From assembly GCF_027531025.1 (NCBI RefSeq), contig NZ_JAPZQX010000004.1, forward strand, positions 1 to 64,000: a DNA stretch of 64,000 bases, read 5' to 3'. The notes under the pieces are model-generated. The model did no database searches. It was not told where the DNA came from and saw only the letters and a list, made by a program, of their open reading frames with translations. Both the position numbers and the translations under genes were made by a program. Source of the stretch: Novosphingobium sp. (GTDB lineage: Bacteria > Pseudomonadota > Alphaproteobacteria > Sphingomonadales > Sphingomonadaceae). Of this stretch, positions 24,160-33,298 are shown in pieces; position 1 is the stretch's first letter, and each line of letters begins with the position of its first letter.

Positions 24160-25427
24160 GCCTGCTCGCCAACCTGCAAGGGCTGATCGGCCTCGCGCTG
24201 ATCCTGCTGCTGGCCTGGGGCCTGTCGGAAGATCGCGCCGCCCGGCCCGGCTGGCGCTGGATCGGCGCGGCGCTGCTGGCGCAGCTGGCCATCGCCCTGG
24301 TGGTTACCCGCGTCCCCTTCGTCTGGGACCTGGTCGGCTATGCCAACCGCGCGGTGGCGGCGGTGGAGCGGGCGACGCTGGTCGGCTCAAGCTACATGTT
24401 CGGCTATACCGGCGGGGCGCCAATTCCCTTCCTGCTGAAGCCGGGGGAACAGCCCCCGGTGGTGATCGCCTTCCAGATCCTGCCGCTGATCATCGTATTT
24501 TCCGCGCTCTCGGCGCTGCTGTGGCATTGGGGTGTGCTGCGTGTGCTGGTGCGGGGCCTCGCCTGGGCGCTGCGCCGCACGCTTGGAGTGCGGGGTGAGG
24601 TCGGCCTAGCGGGCGGGGCGACGGTCTTCCTCGGCGTGGTCGAAACTCCGCTGGTGCTGCGGGCCTGGCTGGGCCGGATGAACCGCACGGACCTGTTCAC
24701 CGTGATGTGCATGATCATGGCGACGATCTCGGGCGCGATCCTGGTGCTCTATGCCACCACGCTAAGCAAGACTGTCCCCAATGCCGTGGGGCACATGATC
24801 GTCGCCTCGCTGATCTCGCTCCCCGCCGCCGTGCTGATTGCCCGGCTGATGGTGCCGGGTGCGCCGGAGACGGCGGAAAACAGCGCTCCTGCCGAGCCTG
24901 GCCTCAAGTACGAAGGCTCGATGGATGCGCTGGTGCGCGGCGCGATGGAGGGGGTCACGCTGGTCCTCGCGGTGATCGGGATCATCATCACGGTCTTCGC
25001 TTTGGTCAATCTGGTCGACCAGGCGCTGGCCCTGCTGCCGCTCGTAGAGGGCACACCGCTGACCCTGCGACGGCTGTTCGGCTGGGCGCTCGCCCCGCTT
25101 ATGTGGACCGTGGGCGTGCCGTGGGACCAGGCCGGGGCGGCCGGTGCGCTGATGGGGACCAAGGCGGTACTCAACGAATATGTCGCCTATCTCGATCTGG
25201 CTGCACTGCCCGCCGGAACGCTCGATCCGCGCAGCCTGCTGATCGTGACCTATGCGCTGTGCGGGGTGGCGAACCTCGCCAGCGTTGGCCTGATCGTCTC
25301 GACCATGGCCACGCTCGCGCCCGAACGCCGGGCCGAAGTGGCGGGCCTTGGCATGAAGAGCTGGATCGCCGGAAACTTCGCCTCGCTGATGACCGGGGCG
25401 GTGATCGGCCTGGTGACCTGGCGCTGA
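24156..25427 (+). CDS. Concentrative nucleoside transporter, CNT/NupC family
   Basis: Inner-membrane nucleoside:cation symporter, 423 residues with about ten hydrophobic segments. Recognisable CNT features are the MFGYTGG region before a substrate loop (about 80-90), the GVVETPLVLRAWL segment (about 165-177), the MATISGAILVLY segment and the Gln/Gly-rich GTKAVLNEYVAYL segment near the C-terminus. The GTG at 24156 overlaps the preceding stop in a GTGA, which I take as the start; an ATG at 24144 would add four residues. Confidence 0.88.
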   Translation: MSLLANLQGLIGLALILLLAWGLSEDRAARPGWRWIGAALLAQLAIALVVTRVPFVWDLVGYANRAVAAVERATLVGSSYMFGYTGGAPIPFLLKPGEQPPVVIAFQILPLIIVFSALSALLWHWGVLRVLVRGLAWALRRTLGVRGEVGLAGGATVFLGVVETPLVLRAWLGRMNRTDLFTVMCMIMATISGAILVLYATTLSKTVPNAVGHMIVASLISLPAAVLIARLMVPGAPETAENSAPAEPGLKYEGSMDALVRGAMEGVTLVLAVIGIIITVFALVNLVDQALALLPLVEGTPLTLRRLFGWALAPLMWTVGVPWDQAGAAGALMGTKAVLNEYVAYLDLAALPAGTLDPRSLLIVTYALCGVANLASVGLIVSTMATLAPERRAEVAGLGMKSWIAGNFASLMTGAVIGLVTWR

Positions 25428-25433
25428 CCGGCC

Positions 25434-26039
25434 ATGCTTGATGCGCGCCTTCGCCCGCTGATCGATCCGCCGCTCAATGCGTTGGGCCGGGTGCTGGCGC
25501 GGGCGGGAATTTCGGCCAATGCCGTGACTCTTGCGGGCCTTATTCCGGCCCTCGGCGCGGCCTGGGCGCTGGCCGAACGGGAGTTCCTGCTTGCGCTTGC
25601 CCTGATCCTCGCCAACCGCCTGCTTGACGGGCTGGACGGGGCCGTCGCCCGGGTACGCGGATTGACCGATTTTGGCGGGTTCCTCGATATCCTGCTCGAT
25701 TTCGTGTTCTACGTGGCGGTGCCGCTGGGCTTTGCCCTGTCCGCGCCGGACAATGTGCTGCCCGCGCTGGTGCTGGTGGCGAGCTTCACCCTGACCGGGA
25801 CCAGCTTCCTGGCCTTCGCTACCCTCGCCGCCAAGCGCGGGCTGGAAACCGCCGCGCATGGCCGCAAGAGCTTCTTCTACAACACCGGCCTTGCCGAAGG
25901 GACCGAGACGATCCTGGTGTTCTGCGCCATGTGCCTGTGGCCGCAGCACTTCGCGCCGCTTGCCTATGGCTATGCGGCGCTGTGCCTGCTTACCGTGGGG
26001 CAGCGGGCGCTGATTGCCCGCGCCATGTTCAGGGACTGA
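25434..26039 (+). CDS. CDP-alcohol phosphatidyltransferase family protein
   Basis: Integral membrane phospholipid-biosynthesis enzyme of 201 residues. The family motif D-G-x2-A-R-x8-G-x3-D-x3-D is present as DGAVARVRGLTDFGGFLD and the following LLD (about 66-88), so the metal-binding Asp set is complete. Which alcohol (glycerol phosphate, serine, inositol or other) is attached cannot be told from the sequence. It begins six bases after the CNT transporter and is followed six bases later by another membrane protein, so the three are probably cotranscribed. Confidence 0.88.
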   Translation: MLDARLRPLIDPPLNALGRVLARAGISANAVTLAGLIPALGAAWALAEREFLLALALILANRLLDGLDGAVARVRGLTDFGGFLDILLDFVFYVAVPLGFALSAPDNVLPALVLVASFTLTGTSFLAFATLAAKRGLETAAHGRKSFFYNTGLAEGTETILVFCAMCLWPQHFAPLAYGYAALCLLTVGQRALIARAMFRD

Positions 26040-26045
26040 CACGCG

Positions 26046-26603
26046 ATGACCGGCCTGCTCCTTGCCCTGCTTGCCACACTGGTGGTCGGGTTCGGTGCGC
26101 GCGACCAGGTGCTGGTGGCACAATTGGCCGAACGGCAGGGCGCCCGGCCGGCCGTGCTGCTGGTGGCGCTGGCCAGCGGGGCCCTGGCGGCGGGCCTCGC
26201 GGCCTGGGGCGGGGCGCAGGTTGCCGGAATGATGACCGGCAATGCCCGGCTGTTCCTGGTCGCGCTGGCGCTGGGTCTGGCGGGGCTGGAGCTGATCGTG
26301 CTGACCCCGCGCCGCGCCCCGGCCGAACCGACCAATTCGCTGGGTGCCTTCGCGATCGTCATCTTTGCGCTGCAATTGACCGATGCGGCGCGGTTCCTGG
26401 TCTTTGCCCTGGCCGCGTTGACCCGCGCCCCGCTGGTTACCGGCCTTGGCGGGGCGATTGGCGCGGTCCTGATGGTCGCTGCTGGCTGGGCGCTGGTCGG
26501 GACGCTGCAAGCCGCATGGCTGGTCAGACTGCGGCTTGGACTCGGCGCAGTCCTGCTGATTGGCGCGCTCGGGTTGGGGCTTCGGGCCACGGGCTATTTG
26601 TGA
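26046..26603 (+). CDS. TMEM165/GDT1 (UPF0016)-like membrane protein with degenerate motifs
   Basis: A 185-residue membrane protein built of two similar halves, each beginning with a helix that ends in an Asp (GFGARDQVLVAQL near residue 15-27; FALQLTDAARFLVFAL near 105-120), the plan of the GDT1 cation transporters. The canonical Glu-x-Gly-Asp-Lys signature is not intact: the Glu and Gly are replaced and only the Asp remains in each half. It may be a divergent member with altered or lost ion selectivity. It sits next to the CDP-alcohol transferase. Confidence 0.55.
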   Translation: MTGLLLALLATLVVGFGARDQVLVAQLAERQGARPAVLLVALASGALAAGLAAWGGAQVAGMMTGNARLFLVALALGLAGLELIVLTPRRAPAEPTNSLGAFAIVIFALQLTDAARFLVFALAALTRAPLVTGLGGAIGAVLMVAAGWALVGTLQAAWLVRLRLGLGAVLLIGALGLGLRATGYL

Positions 26604-26632
26604 TCGCGCCCGGCTGCGCTTAAGGCAGTGCC

Positions 26633-27253
26633 ATGCAAAACGTTGCCATCCTCCCCGACAGTTCCGACCAGGCCATTGCCGACTGGCTCTTCGATCGCCT
26701 GACCGCTGCCCTTGCCAGCGCCGATGGCGCAATTGCCATCACCGTCCCCGGCGGCTCCACCCCTTTCCCGATCCTGGCCGAACTGGCCCGCCGCCCGCTC
26801 GACTGGAGCCGGATAGCGATCTGGCCGGGTGATGACCGGATCGTGCCGGAAGACCATCCGGCCAGCAATATCGGGCGGATCCGTGCCTTGCTCGAACCGG
26901 TGGGCGCGCGGGTGGTGGCGCTGAGCGAAGGTGCCGTGCCGCCGCACTTTGCCATCGCCTGGCTCGGCATGGGCGGCGATGGCCATATTGCCAGCCTGTT
27001 TCCCAACACCGATCCGCGCGCCGACGATCCGCTGGCGCTGCGCCGCCTGACCCCCGATCCGCTGCCGCCCGAAGCCCCGTTCGATCGTCTCAGCCTGACC
27101 ATCCCGGCCTTGCTCAACAGCGATGCGGTGATCTTCGTGATCCGGGGAGAGGACAAGCGCGCGCTGTTCGAAGCGGCCGTACGAAGCGAGCACGATCTGC
27201 CGGTCGCCCGCCTGCTCGGCGCCGCGCATCAGCCGGTCACGTGTTTCGCCTGA
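26633..27253 (+). CDS. pgl: 6-phosphogluconolactonase
   Basis: Hydrolyses 6-phosphogluconolactone to 6-phosphogluconate, between glucose-6-phosphate dehydrogenase and the Entner-Doudoroff or pentose phosphate routes. The 206-residue sugar-isomerase-like protein has VPGGSTPFPIL (about 42-52), WPGDDRIVP (about 64-72) and LGMGGDGHIASLFP (about 112-125), the conserved phosphate- and substrate-binding motifs. It is slightly shorter than most (about 230 residues). No zwf or edd is adjacent. The C-terminus overlaps the next gene by 13 bases. Confidence 0.92.
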   Translation: MQNVAILPDSSDQAIADWLFDRLTAALASADGAIAITVPGGSTPFPILAELARRPLDWSRIAIWPGDDRIVPEDHPASNIGRIRALLEPVGARVVALSEGAVPPHFAIAWLGMGGDGHIASLFPNTDPRADDPLALRRLTPDPLPPEAPFDRLSLTIPALLNSDAVIFVIRGEDKRALFEAAVRSEHDLPVARLLGAAHQPVTCFA

Positions 27254-27717
27254 TCCCGCCCCCGTTGCACCGGGCGCTGCTGGTCCAGGCGCACCGGCTG
27301 CGGGTGGTCTGGTGGCGGATCAGGAAGCCGCTGCTGATCGGCTGCCGCGTGCTGGCCTTTGATGGCGAGGGGCGAGTGCTGCTGGTCCGCCATTCCTATG
27401 GCAGCGGGCGCTGGATGCTGCCCGGGGGCGGGGTGGCGCGCGGGGAAGAGCCGATCCTGGCCGCCTGCCGCGAACTGGCCGAGGAAACCCGCTGCGCGCT
27501 GCTTGACCCGCGCGAGATCGCCGTGATCGAGGAGCCGCTGGCCGGGGCGACCAACCGTGTCCACGTGATCAGCGGCCAGGCGGTAGGCTTGCCGCAGGGC
27601 GACGGCCGCGAGATTGTCGAAGCGCGGTTCTTTGTCCCCGATGCCCTGCCGCCCGACCTCGCGCGGCAGCTGCAGGACAACCTCGCGGGCTGGATCAGAA
27701 CAGCGACAGCTGGCTAG
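27241..27717 (+). CDS. Nudix hydrolase
   Basis: Hydrolase of nucleoside-diphosphate-linked compounds, 158 residues. The Nudix box is present as G-x5-E-x7-RELAEET (about residues 61-82), with the metal-binding Glu residues kept. The substrate is unknown. The GTG at 27241 lies inside the pgl end, overlapping by 13 bases; the C-terminus overlaps the convergent dinB by 23 bases. Confidence 0.85.
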   Translation: MFRLIPPPLHRALLVQAHRLRVVWWRIRKPLLIGCRVLAFDGEGRVLLVRHSYGSGRWMLPGGGVARGEEPILAACRELAEETRCALLDPREIAVIEEPLAGATNRVHVISGQAVGLPQGDGREIVEARFFVPDALPPDLARQLQDNLAGWIRTATAG

Positions 27718-28828
27718 CCGCGCGGGCCGGGGTGGGAGCCTCGTCCGGCTCGTCCTCGGTCAGGTGGGATAGGGTCAACCCCATCAGCCGCACGGGTTGG
27801 GGCAGCGGCAACAGCTCGTTCAGCAGGGCATGACCGATTTCCGCAAACTCGTTGCGATCGCGCACCGGCTGCGGCGTGGAGCGGGCGCGGGTCAGGCCGG
27901 TGAAGTCCTTGAGCTTGAGCTTCAGCGTCACGGTCCGGCCCTCCGCCTTGCTCTTCTCGATCCGGTCCCAGGTCAGCTGGACGATCCGCTCCAGCGCCTC
28001 GCGCAGCGCGGGGCCAGAGGAGATGTCGTGATCGAAGGTGCGTTCTGCCCCCACCGACTTGCGCGCCCGGTCGGCCTTGACCCGGCGCAGGTCGATGCCG
28101 CGTGCGGCGCGGAACAGGTAATCGGCCTGGCTGCCAAAATGCTCGCGCAGGAAAAGGATGTCCTTGGCGGCCAGGTCCGCGCCGGTTTCGATCCCCAACG
28201 CGGCCATCTTGTCCGCACCCTTGGGGCCGATCCCGTGGAACCGGCGGATCGGCAGGCGGGCGACGAAGTCTGCGCCCTCGCCGGGGCGGATCAAGCACAG
28301 GCCATCGGGCTTGTTCTGGTCACTGGCCAGCTTGGCGAGGAACTTGTTGTAGGACACGCCCGCGCTGGCGGTCAGCCCGGTTTCCGCCTTGATCCGCGCC
28401 CGGACCAGCTCGGCAATGCGGGTGGCCGAACCGATGCCCTTCTCGTCCGCCGTCACGTCGAGGAAGGCTTCGTCGAGCGCCAGCGGCTCGACCAGCGAGG
28501 TAAACTCGTGGAAGATCTCGCGGATCTGGCGCGACACGGCGGTATAGACGGCAAAGCGCGGCCGCACGAAGATCAGCTGCGGGCACAGCCGTTTCGCCGT
28601 GACCGAAGGCATTGCCGAGCGGCAGCCGAACTTGCGCGCTTCATAGGAACAGGTGGTCAGCACCCCGCGCGGTCCATCCCCGCCCACTGCCACCGGTTTT
28701 CCGCGCAGGTCCGGGTTATCGCGCTGTTCGACGCTGGCATAGAAGGCGTCCATGTCGACATGGATGATCTTCCTCAGGCCCTGGCCCGGAAGGTCATCGA
28801 ATACCGCGTCGGATGGGTCTTCGGCCAT
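27695..28828 (-). CDS. dinB: DNA polymerase IV (Y-family translesion polymerase)
   Basis: Error-prone lesion-bypass polymerase, 377 residues. It has the catalytic-metal motif HVDMDAFYASVE (about 23-34), the second catalytic pair in LALDEAFLDVT, a thumb region with helix-hairpin-helix (FHGIGPKGADKMAALGI) and the little-finger domain. The extreme C-terminus is QLSLF, a textbook beta-clamp-binding peptide. The ATG at 28828 directly precedes the palm domain. It is divergent from the MFS gene. No clear LexA box was recognised in the short upstream gap. Confidence 0.95.
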   Translation of the reverse strand: MAEDPSDAVFDDLPGQGLRKIIHVDMDAFYASVEQRDNPDLRGKPVAVGGDGPRGVLTTCSYEARKFGCRSAMPSVTAKRLCPQLIFVRPRFAVYTAVSRQIREIFHEFTSLVEPLALDEAFLDVTADEKGIGSATRIAELVRARIKAETGLTASAGVSYNKFLAKLASDQNKPDGLCLIRPGEGADFVARLPIRRFHGIGPKGADKMAALGIETGADLAAKDILFLREHFGSQADYLFRAARGIDLRRVKADRARKSVGAERTFDHDISSGPALREALERIVQLTWDRIEKSKAEGRTVTLKLKLKDFTGLTRARSTPQPVRDRNEFAEIGHALLNELLPLPQPVRLMGLTLSHLTEDEPDEAPTPARAASQLSLF

Positions 28829-28893
28829 GGCGAAGGCTTACCCATGCGAATTCAGTCTGGCCAGCGCCGCGCGAACAGGCCAAGGGCTTGGCC

Positions 28894-30162
28894 ATGCCGG
28901 CAGCGAGTCCATCTGCGCCGGGCGTCAGCCTGGGCGAGCGCGAATTTGTCGCGCTGATGGCCATGATCATGGCGCTGCAGGCGCTGTGCATCGATGCCAT
29001 GCTGCCCGCGCTGGGGATCATGGCCCAGGACCTTGGCGTGCGCGATCCCAACGATCGCCAGCTGGTGGTGGGCGTCTACCTGATCGCGGCGGGGATCGGC
29101 GCGCTGTTTCCCGGCGCGCTGGCCGACCGGTTCGGGCGCCGCCCGGTGCTGTTTATCAGCCTCGCGGCCTATGTCGCGCTGACGGTGGCCTGCGCGCTGG
29201 TGACGGATTTCACCGCCCTGCTGGTGCTGCGCGCGCTGCAGGCGATCACCAGTGCCGGGCTTTCGGTGCTGCCCACCGCGATCATCCGCGACCGTTTTTC
29301 GGGTGACCGGATGGCGCGCGCGCAATCGACCGTGGCGGTGATCTTCATGATCGTGCCGATGGCCGCGCCCAGCTTTGGCCAGGCGGTGCTGGCCGTGGCG
29401 AGCTGGCGCTGGATCTTCGGCGGCATGGCGCTGCTGGGGGTGGCGGTGTGGATCTGGGCCTGGATCCGCCTGCCCGAAACGCTCGATCCGGCCAACCGCC
29501 AGTCGATCGCCCCGCGCGTGATCGCCGCCAACATGTGGGAAGCGGCCACCAACCGCGCGGCGATGGGCTATGTATTCGGTGCCTCGCTGCTTGTGGCGGG
29601 GCTGTTCGGCTATATCAATTCGGCCCAGCAGCTGGTTGCCGAACATTTCGGCGCCGGCGATACCTTCCCGCTGCTCTTCGCGGCGATGGCGGGCGGGATG
29701 GCCCTGGCCAATTTCACCAATTCGCGGATCGTCGAGCGGTTCGGGGCGCGGCGGGTTTCGCACACGGCGCTGCTGGTCTTCATCGCGGTCAGCGCGGTGC
29801 AGGTCTGGCTGGCGCACCTGCCGCACCAGACGCTGTGGCAATTCGTGCCGGTGATGGCGCTCAACATGTGCCTGGTCGGCTTCATGGGGGCCAATTTCGG
29901 CTCGATCGCGCTGCAGCCTTTCGCCCGGATTGCCGGGGCGGCCAGCTCGTTCCAGATGTTCACCCGGATGGTGATTGCCGCCAGCCTGGGCGCGCTGATC
30001 GGCCAGGCCTATGACGGCACGGCGCGGCCGCTGGCCTGGTCGCTGCTGGCCGGGGGAATCCTGGCGCTCGGCCTGGTCCTTTACAGTGAACAGGGCCGCC
30101 TGTTCCGCCGCCTGACCCCGCCCGGGGCCGTGCGGCCGGTATCCGGCCCGGATGTGAGGTAA
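28894..30162 (+). CDS. Bcr/CflA-type MFS multidrug efflux transporter
   Basis: Twelve-helix proton-driven drug pump of the major facilitator superfamily, 422 residues from the ATG at 28894. Helix 1 contains the Bcr/CflA-like MALQALCIDAMLPALG segment, followed by the motif A-like loop GALADRFGRRPVL (about residues 72-84). I chose the ATG at 28894 because longer frames to 28813 would overlap the start of dinB. The stop is only six bases before the glpD start. Confidence 0.85.
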   Translation: MPAASPSAPGVSLGEREFVALMAMIMALQALCIDAMLPALGIMAQDLGVRDPNDRQLVVGVYLIAAGIGALFPGALADRFGRRPVLFISLAAYVALTVACALVTDFTALLVLRALQAITSAGLSVLPTAIIRDRFSGDRMARAQSTVAVIFMIVPMAAPSFGQAVLAVASWRWIFGGMALLGVAVWIWAWIRLPETLDPANRQSIAPRVIAANMWEAATNRAAMGYVFGASLLVAGLFGYINSAQQLVAEHFGAGDTFPLLFAAMAGGMALANFTNSRIVERFGARRVSHTALLVFIAVSAVQVWLAHLPHQTLWQFVPVMALNMCLVGFMGANFGSIALQPFARIAGAASSFQMFTRMVIAASLGALIGQAYDGTARPLAWSLLAGGILALGLVLYSEQGRLFRRLTPPGAVRPVSGPDVR

Positions 30163-30168
30163 GTGCAA

Positions 30169-31632
30169 GTGCAGTTCGACCTGGCAGTGATCGGTGGCGG
30201 CGTGAACGGCGCGGGGATTGCCCGCGATGCCGCCGGGCGCGGCGCGAAGGTTCTGCTGCTCGAAGCGGGAGACCTGGCGCAAGGCACCTCCTCCGCCTCG
30301 ACCAAGCTGGTCCACGGCGGCCTGCGTTATCTCGAGCATTACGAGTTCGCCCTGGTCCGCGAGGCACTGACCGAGCGCGAGGCGCTCTGGGCCATTGCCC
30401 CGCACATCATCCACCCGCTGCGCTTTGTCCTGCCGCACGTGAAAGGCCTGCGCCCGCGCTGGCTGCTGCGGTTGGGCCTGTTCCTTTATGACCATATCGG
30501 CGGGCGCAAGCATCTGCCGCCCACCCGCTCGATCGACCTCCACCGCCACCCGGCGGGCGCCCCGTTGAAGGCGGAATTCGGCCCGGCTTTCGAGTATTCG
30601 GACGGCTGGGTCGACGATGCCCGGCTGGTCGTGCTCAACGCGATGGATGCCCTGGCCCATGGCGCCGAAGTGCGCCCGCGCACGCCGCTCACCGCCGCGC
30701 GGCGCTCGGCCGATGGGTGGGAACTGGAAACCCCGGCAGGCACGTTCACCGCCCGCGCCCTGATCAATGCCGCCGGTCCTGCCGTGCTGACGGTTGACGG
30801 CCTCGCTGGCGAAGCGCCCGAATACGGGATGCGGCTGGTGCGCGGCTCGCACATCGTGGTGCGGGGGCTGTTCGACCATCCCTATGCCTATTTCTTCCAG
30901 CTAGCCGATGGGCGGATCTTCTTCGCGATCCCCTATGAGCGCGACTTCACCCTGATCGGCACGACCGACCGCGATCACGTGGCGGGCGAACCGATCAAGG
31001 CGAGCGAGGAAGAGATCGCCTACCTCTGCGAAGGGGCCAGCAATTACTTCAAGACGCCGATCACCCCGGCAGACGTGGTCTGGACCTATTCGGGCGTGCG
31101 CCCGCTGGTCGATGACGGTTCGGGCAAGCCCGAAGCGGCCACGCGCGGCTACCGGCTGGACCTGTCCGAGGCGCATGCGGGCGCGCCGCTGCTGTCGGTC
31201 TATGGCGGCAAGATCACCACTTATCGCCACCTCGCCGAGGAAGCCGTGGACCTGATGGCGACGCGCCTGCCCGCGCTCAGTGGCAAGCCCTGGACCCGCA
31301 GCCGGCCGCTGCCCGGCGGGGATCTCGCGCTCGATGGGCTGGAGCCGTTGAAGGCGGCGCTTGCCGCGCGCTATCCCTTCCTCGATGCCGGTACGGTCGA
31401 CCGGATCGCGCGCGCCTATGGCACCCGCGCGGAGCACTGGCTGAACGGCGCGGAAGGCTGGCAGGCGCTGGGCAAGGCCTTCGGCGCGGGGCTGACCGCC
31501 GCCGAGGTCGATTACCTCAAGGCCAACGAATGGGCGGCGAGTGCCGAAGACGTTCTGTGGCGGCGCACCAAGCTGGGCCTGCGGCTCAGCGCGGCTGAGC
31601 AGCAGGCGCTGGCCGACTATCTTGGCGCCTGA
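30169..31632 (+). CDS. glpD: Glycerol-3-phosphate dehydrogenase (quinone-linked)
   Basis: Membrane-associated flavoprotein that oxidises glycerol 3-phosphate to dihydroxyacetone phosphate and feeds the quinone pool. The 487 residues have an N-terminal FAD motif (VIGGGVNGAGIARDAAGRG), STKLVHGGLRYLE (about 44-56), the GlpD FAD-binding and substrate regions, and a C-terminal helical domain. Of two possible GTG starts, the one at 30169 has GAGGT eight bases upstream and is preferred to 30163. No glpK or glpF is adjacent. The 3' end overlaps the convergent carboxylase gene by 16 bases. Confidence 0.93.
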   Translation: MQFDLAVIGGGVNGAGIARDAAGRGAKVLLLEAGDLAQGTSSASTKLVHGGLRYLEHYEFALVREALTEREALWAIAPHIIHPLRFVLPHVKGLRPRWLLRLGLFLYDHIGGRKHLPPTRSIDLHRHPAGAPLKAEFGPAFEYSDGWVDDARLVVLNAMDALAHGAEVRPRTPLTAARRSADGWELETPAGTFTARALINAAGPAVLTVDGLAGEAPEYGMRLVRGSHIVVRGLFDHPYAYFFQLADGRIFFAIPYERDFTLIGTTDRDHVAGEPIKASEEEIAYLCEGASNYFKTPITPADVVWTYSGVRPLVDDGSGKPEAATRGYRLDLSEAHAGAPLLSVYGGKITTYRHLAEEAVDLMATRLPALSGKPWTRSRPLPGGDLALDGLEPLKAALAARYPFLDAGTVDRIARAYGTRAEHWLNGAEGWQALGKAFGAGLTAAEVDYLKANEWAASAEDVLWRRTKLGLRLSAAEQQALADYLGA

Positions 31633-33182
31633 TCGGCTCCCCGTCGCCGCCAGGCCAGCTCGGCAAATTCGCACAGCAAGGGCCGCGTATCGCGCGGGTC
31701 GATGATGTCCTCGACATTGAAGCGCTCGGCGCTGCGGAAGGGTGAAGTGACCTTGGCCAGCCGCGCGCGGATCGCTTCCAGTTCGGCCTCCGGGTCGGCA
31801 GCCGCTTCGATCTCGCTCTTGTAGGCCACTTCCAGCCCGCCCGCGATCGGCAGGCTCCCCCAATCGCCCGAAGGCCAGCAATAGCGATACTGATAGGTAT
31901 CGGCGTTGCTCATTGCACTGCCGGCAATGCCATAGGCCCGGCGCATGACCACCGAGGCCAGCGGCACGCTCGCCTTGTAGATCGCGTTCATCGCCTGCAC
32001 GCCATAGCGGATCGTCCCGGCAATCTCGGCCTCGCGCCCGATCATGAAGCCGGGATTGTCGACCAGGTGGACGATCGGCAGGCGGAACAGGTCGGCCAAT
32101 TTGACGAAGCGTTCCACCTTCTCGCTGGTCTTGGCGTCCCACGATCCGCCCAGGAAGCTGGGATCGCTGGCCAGCACCATCACCGGCCAGCCATCGAGCC
32201 GGGCCAGCGCCGTGATTGCCGCGCGGCCCCACATGCGGCCGATCTCGAACACGGTGCCCTTGTCAAACACCAGGTCCATCGCCCGGCGCATCGAATAGAC
32301 TTCCTTGTCGCCGCGCGGGACGAGGCTGAGCAGTGCTTCCTCGCGGCGGTCCGCGGGGTCGCCGGTCTCTACGCGGCGGGCGGGCTGGCCGACATATTCG
32401 GGCATGAACGACAGGAAATGGCGCGCGCGGGCAAAGGCTTCGGCCTCTGATCCCACCTCGTCATCCACCACCCCGTTGCGGGTGTGGATTGCGCTGCCGC
32501 CCAGCGCTTCCTTGGCTTCCTCGTGGTTGGCCGATCCTTCGTCCTTCCAGGCCGTGCCCATGGCATCGACCACGGCGGGTCCGGCGGCGAAGATCTGGCT
32601 GAGGCCCTTGACCATGATCGAATAGTGGCTCGCCGCGATCCGCGCCGCGCCAAGGCCCGCCGTCGGCCCCAGCGCCAGCGCGACCACCGGCACGGTATCG
32701 AGGTTCTTCACCACCTCGCCCCACATGTGGACCGCCGGGATATAGGTCGCGCCGATCATCTCCAGCGTCTTGACCGAGCCGCCGCCACCGGTGCCGTCGA
32801 TCATGCGCACGATGGGGAGCTTCAGCTCGTGCGCCATCTTCTCGGCCTGTTCCATCTTGCGGCCGATCCCGGCATCGGCCGCGCCGCCGCGGATGGTGAA
32901 ATCGTCAGCCGTCGCCACCACCGGGCGGCCATTGATCGTCGCCTTGCCGAACAGGAAGGGGGCGGGCAGCACGCCGGTCAGATTGCCCTCGGCATCGTAG
33001 CTGCCCTTGCCGGCGATCTTGCCGATCTCGCGGAAGGAACCGGGATCGACCAGCCCCGCCAGCCGCGCGCGGGCATCCAGCTTGCCCCGCCCATGCTGGC
33101 GCGCCACCTTGTCCGGCCCGCCCATCGCCTCGGCCAGCGCCTCGCGGTGGCGCAGTTCTTCCAGTTCGCGTTCCCAACCCAT
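31617..33182 (-). CDS. Acyl-CoA carboxylase beta (carboxyltransferase) subunit
   Basis: Carboxyltransferase subunit of a biotin-dependent acyl-CoA carboxylase, 521 residues, with the two crotonase-fold halves typical of the family. The N-half has the acyl-CoA-binding GGGGSV region and GPTAGLGAARIA, and the C-half has DNPGFMIGREAE and the AYGIAGSAMSN segment. Whether it uses propionyl-, methylcrotonyl- or another acyl-CoA cannot be settled by eye. The alpha subunit at 33299 is on the same strand, separated by a 116-bp gap filled by an inverted repeat. Confidence 0.9.
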   Translation of the reverse strand: MGWERELEELRHREALAEAMGGPDKVARQHGRGKLDARARLAGLVDPGSFREIGKIAGKGSYDAEGNLTGVLPAPFLFGKATINGRPVVATADDFTIRGGAADAGIGRKMEQAEKMAHELKLPIVRMIDGTGGGGSVKTLEMIGATYIPAVHMWGEVVKNLDTVPVVALALGPTAGLGAARIAASHYSIMVKGLSQIFAAGPAVVDAMGTAWKDEGSANHEEAKEALGGSAIHTRNGVVDDEVGSEAEAFARARHFLSFMPEYVGQPARRVETGDPADRREEALLSLVPRGDKEVYSMRRAMDLVFDKGTVFEIGRMWGRAAITALARLDGWPVMVLASDPSFLGGSWDAKTSEKVERFVKLADLFRLPIVHLVDNPGFMIGREAEIAGTIRYGVQAMNAIYKASVPLASVVMRRAYGIAGSAMSNADTYQYRYCWPSGDWGSLPIAGGLEVAYKSEIEAAADPEAELEAIRARLAKVTSPFRSAERFNVEDIIDPRDTRPLLCEFAELAWRRRGADQAPR

Positions 33183-33190
33183 CCCTATCT

Positions 33191-33284
33191 CCGTTCGGGC
33201 TGAGCTTGTCGAAGCCCCGTCCTGTTCTTTGCAGCGGACGCTAGAAGAAAGAACGGCCCTTCGACAAGCTCAGGGCGAACGGGG
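33191..33284. repeat. REP-like inverted repeat of the GAGCTTGTCGAAG type
   Basis: Two arms, CCGTTCGGGCTGAGCTTGTCGAAG-like at the left and its near-perfect reverse complement at the right, lie about 40 bp apart in the gap between the carboxylase genes. The same core (CTTCGACAAGCTCAG) is widely dispersed in sphingomonad genomes (established knowledge of such intergenic repeats). The transcript could form a long hairpin here. Confidence 0.7.
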
Positions 33285-33298
33285 GAGGCAGATTCGCG

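Noticed and set aside
24762..26732. Long minus-strand frame opposite the CNT and CDP-alcohol transferase genes
   Set aside because: Gln/Arg/Gly-rich antisense reading without family features; the plus-strand genes have complete motifs.
28852..30879. Long minus-strand frame opposite the MFS and glpD genes
   Set aside because: Antisense shadow with His/Arg/Gln bias.
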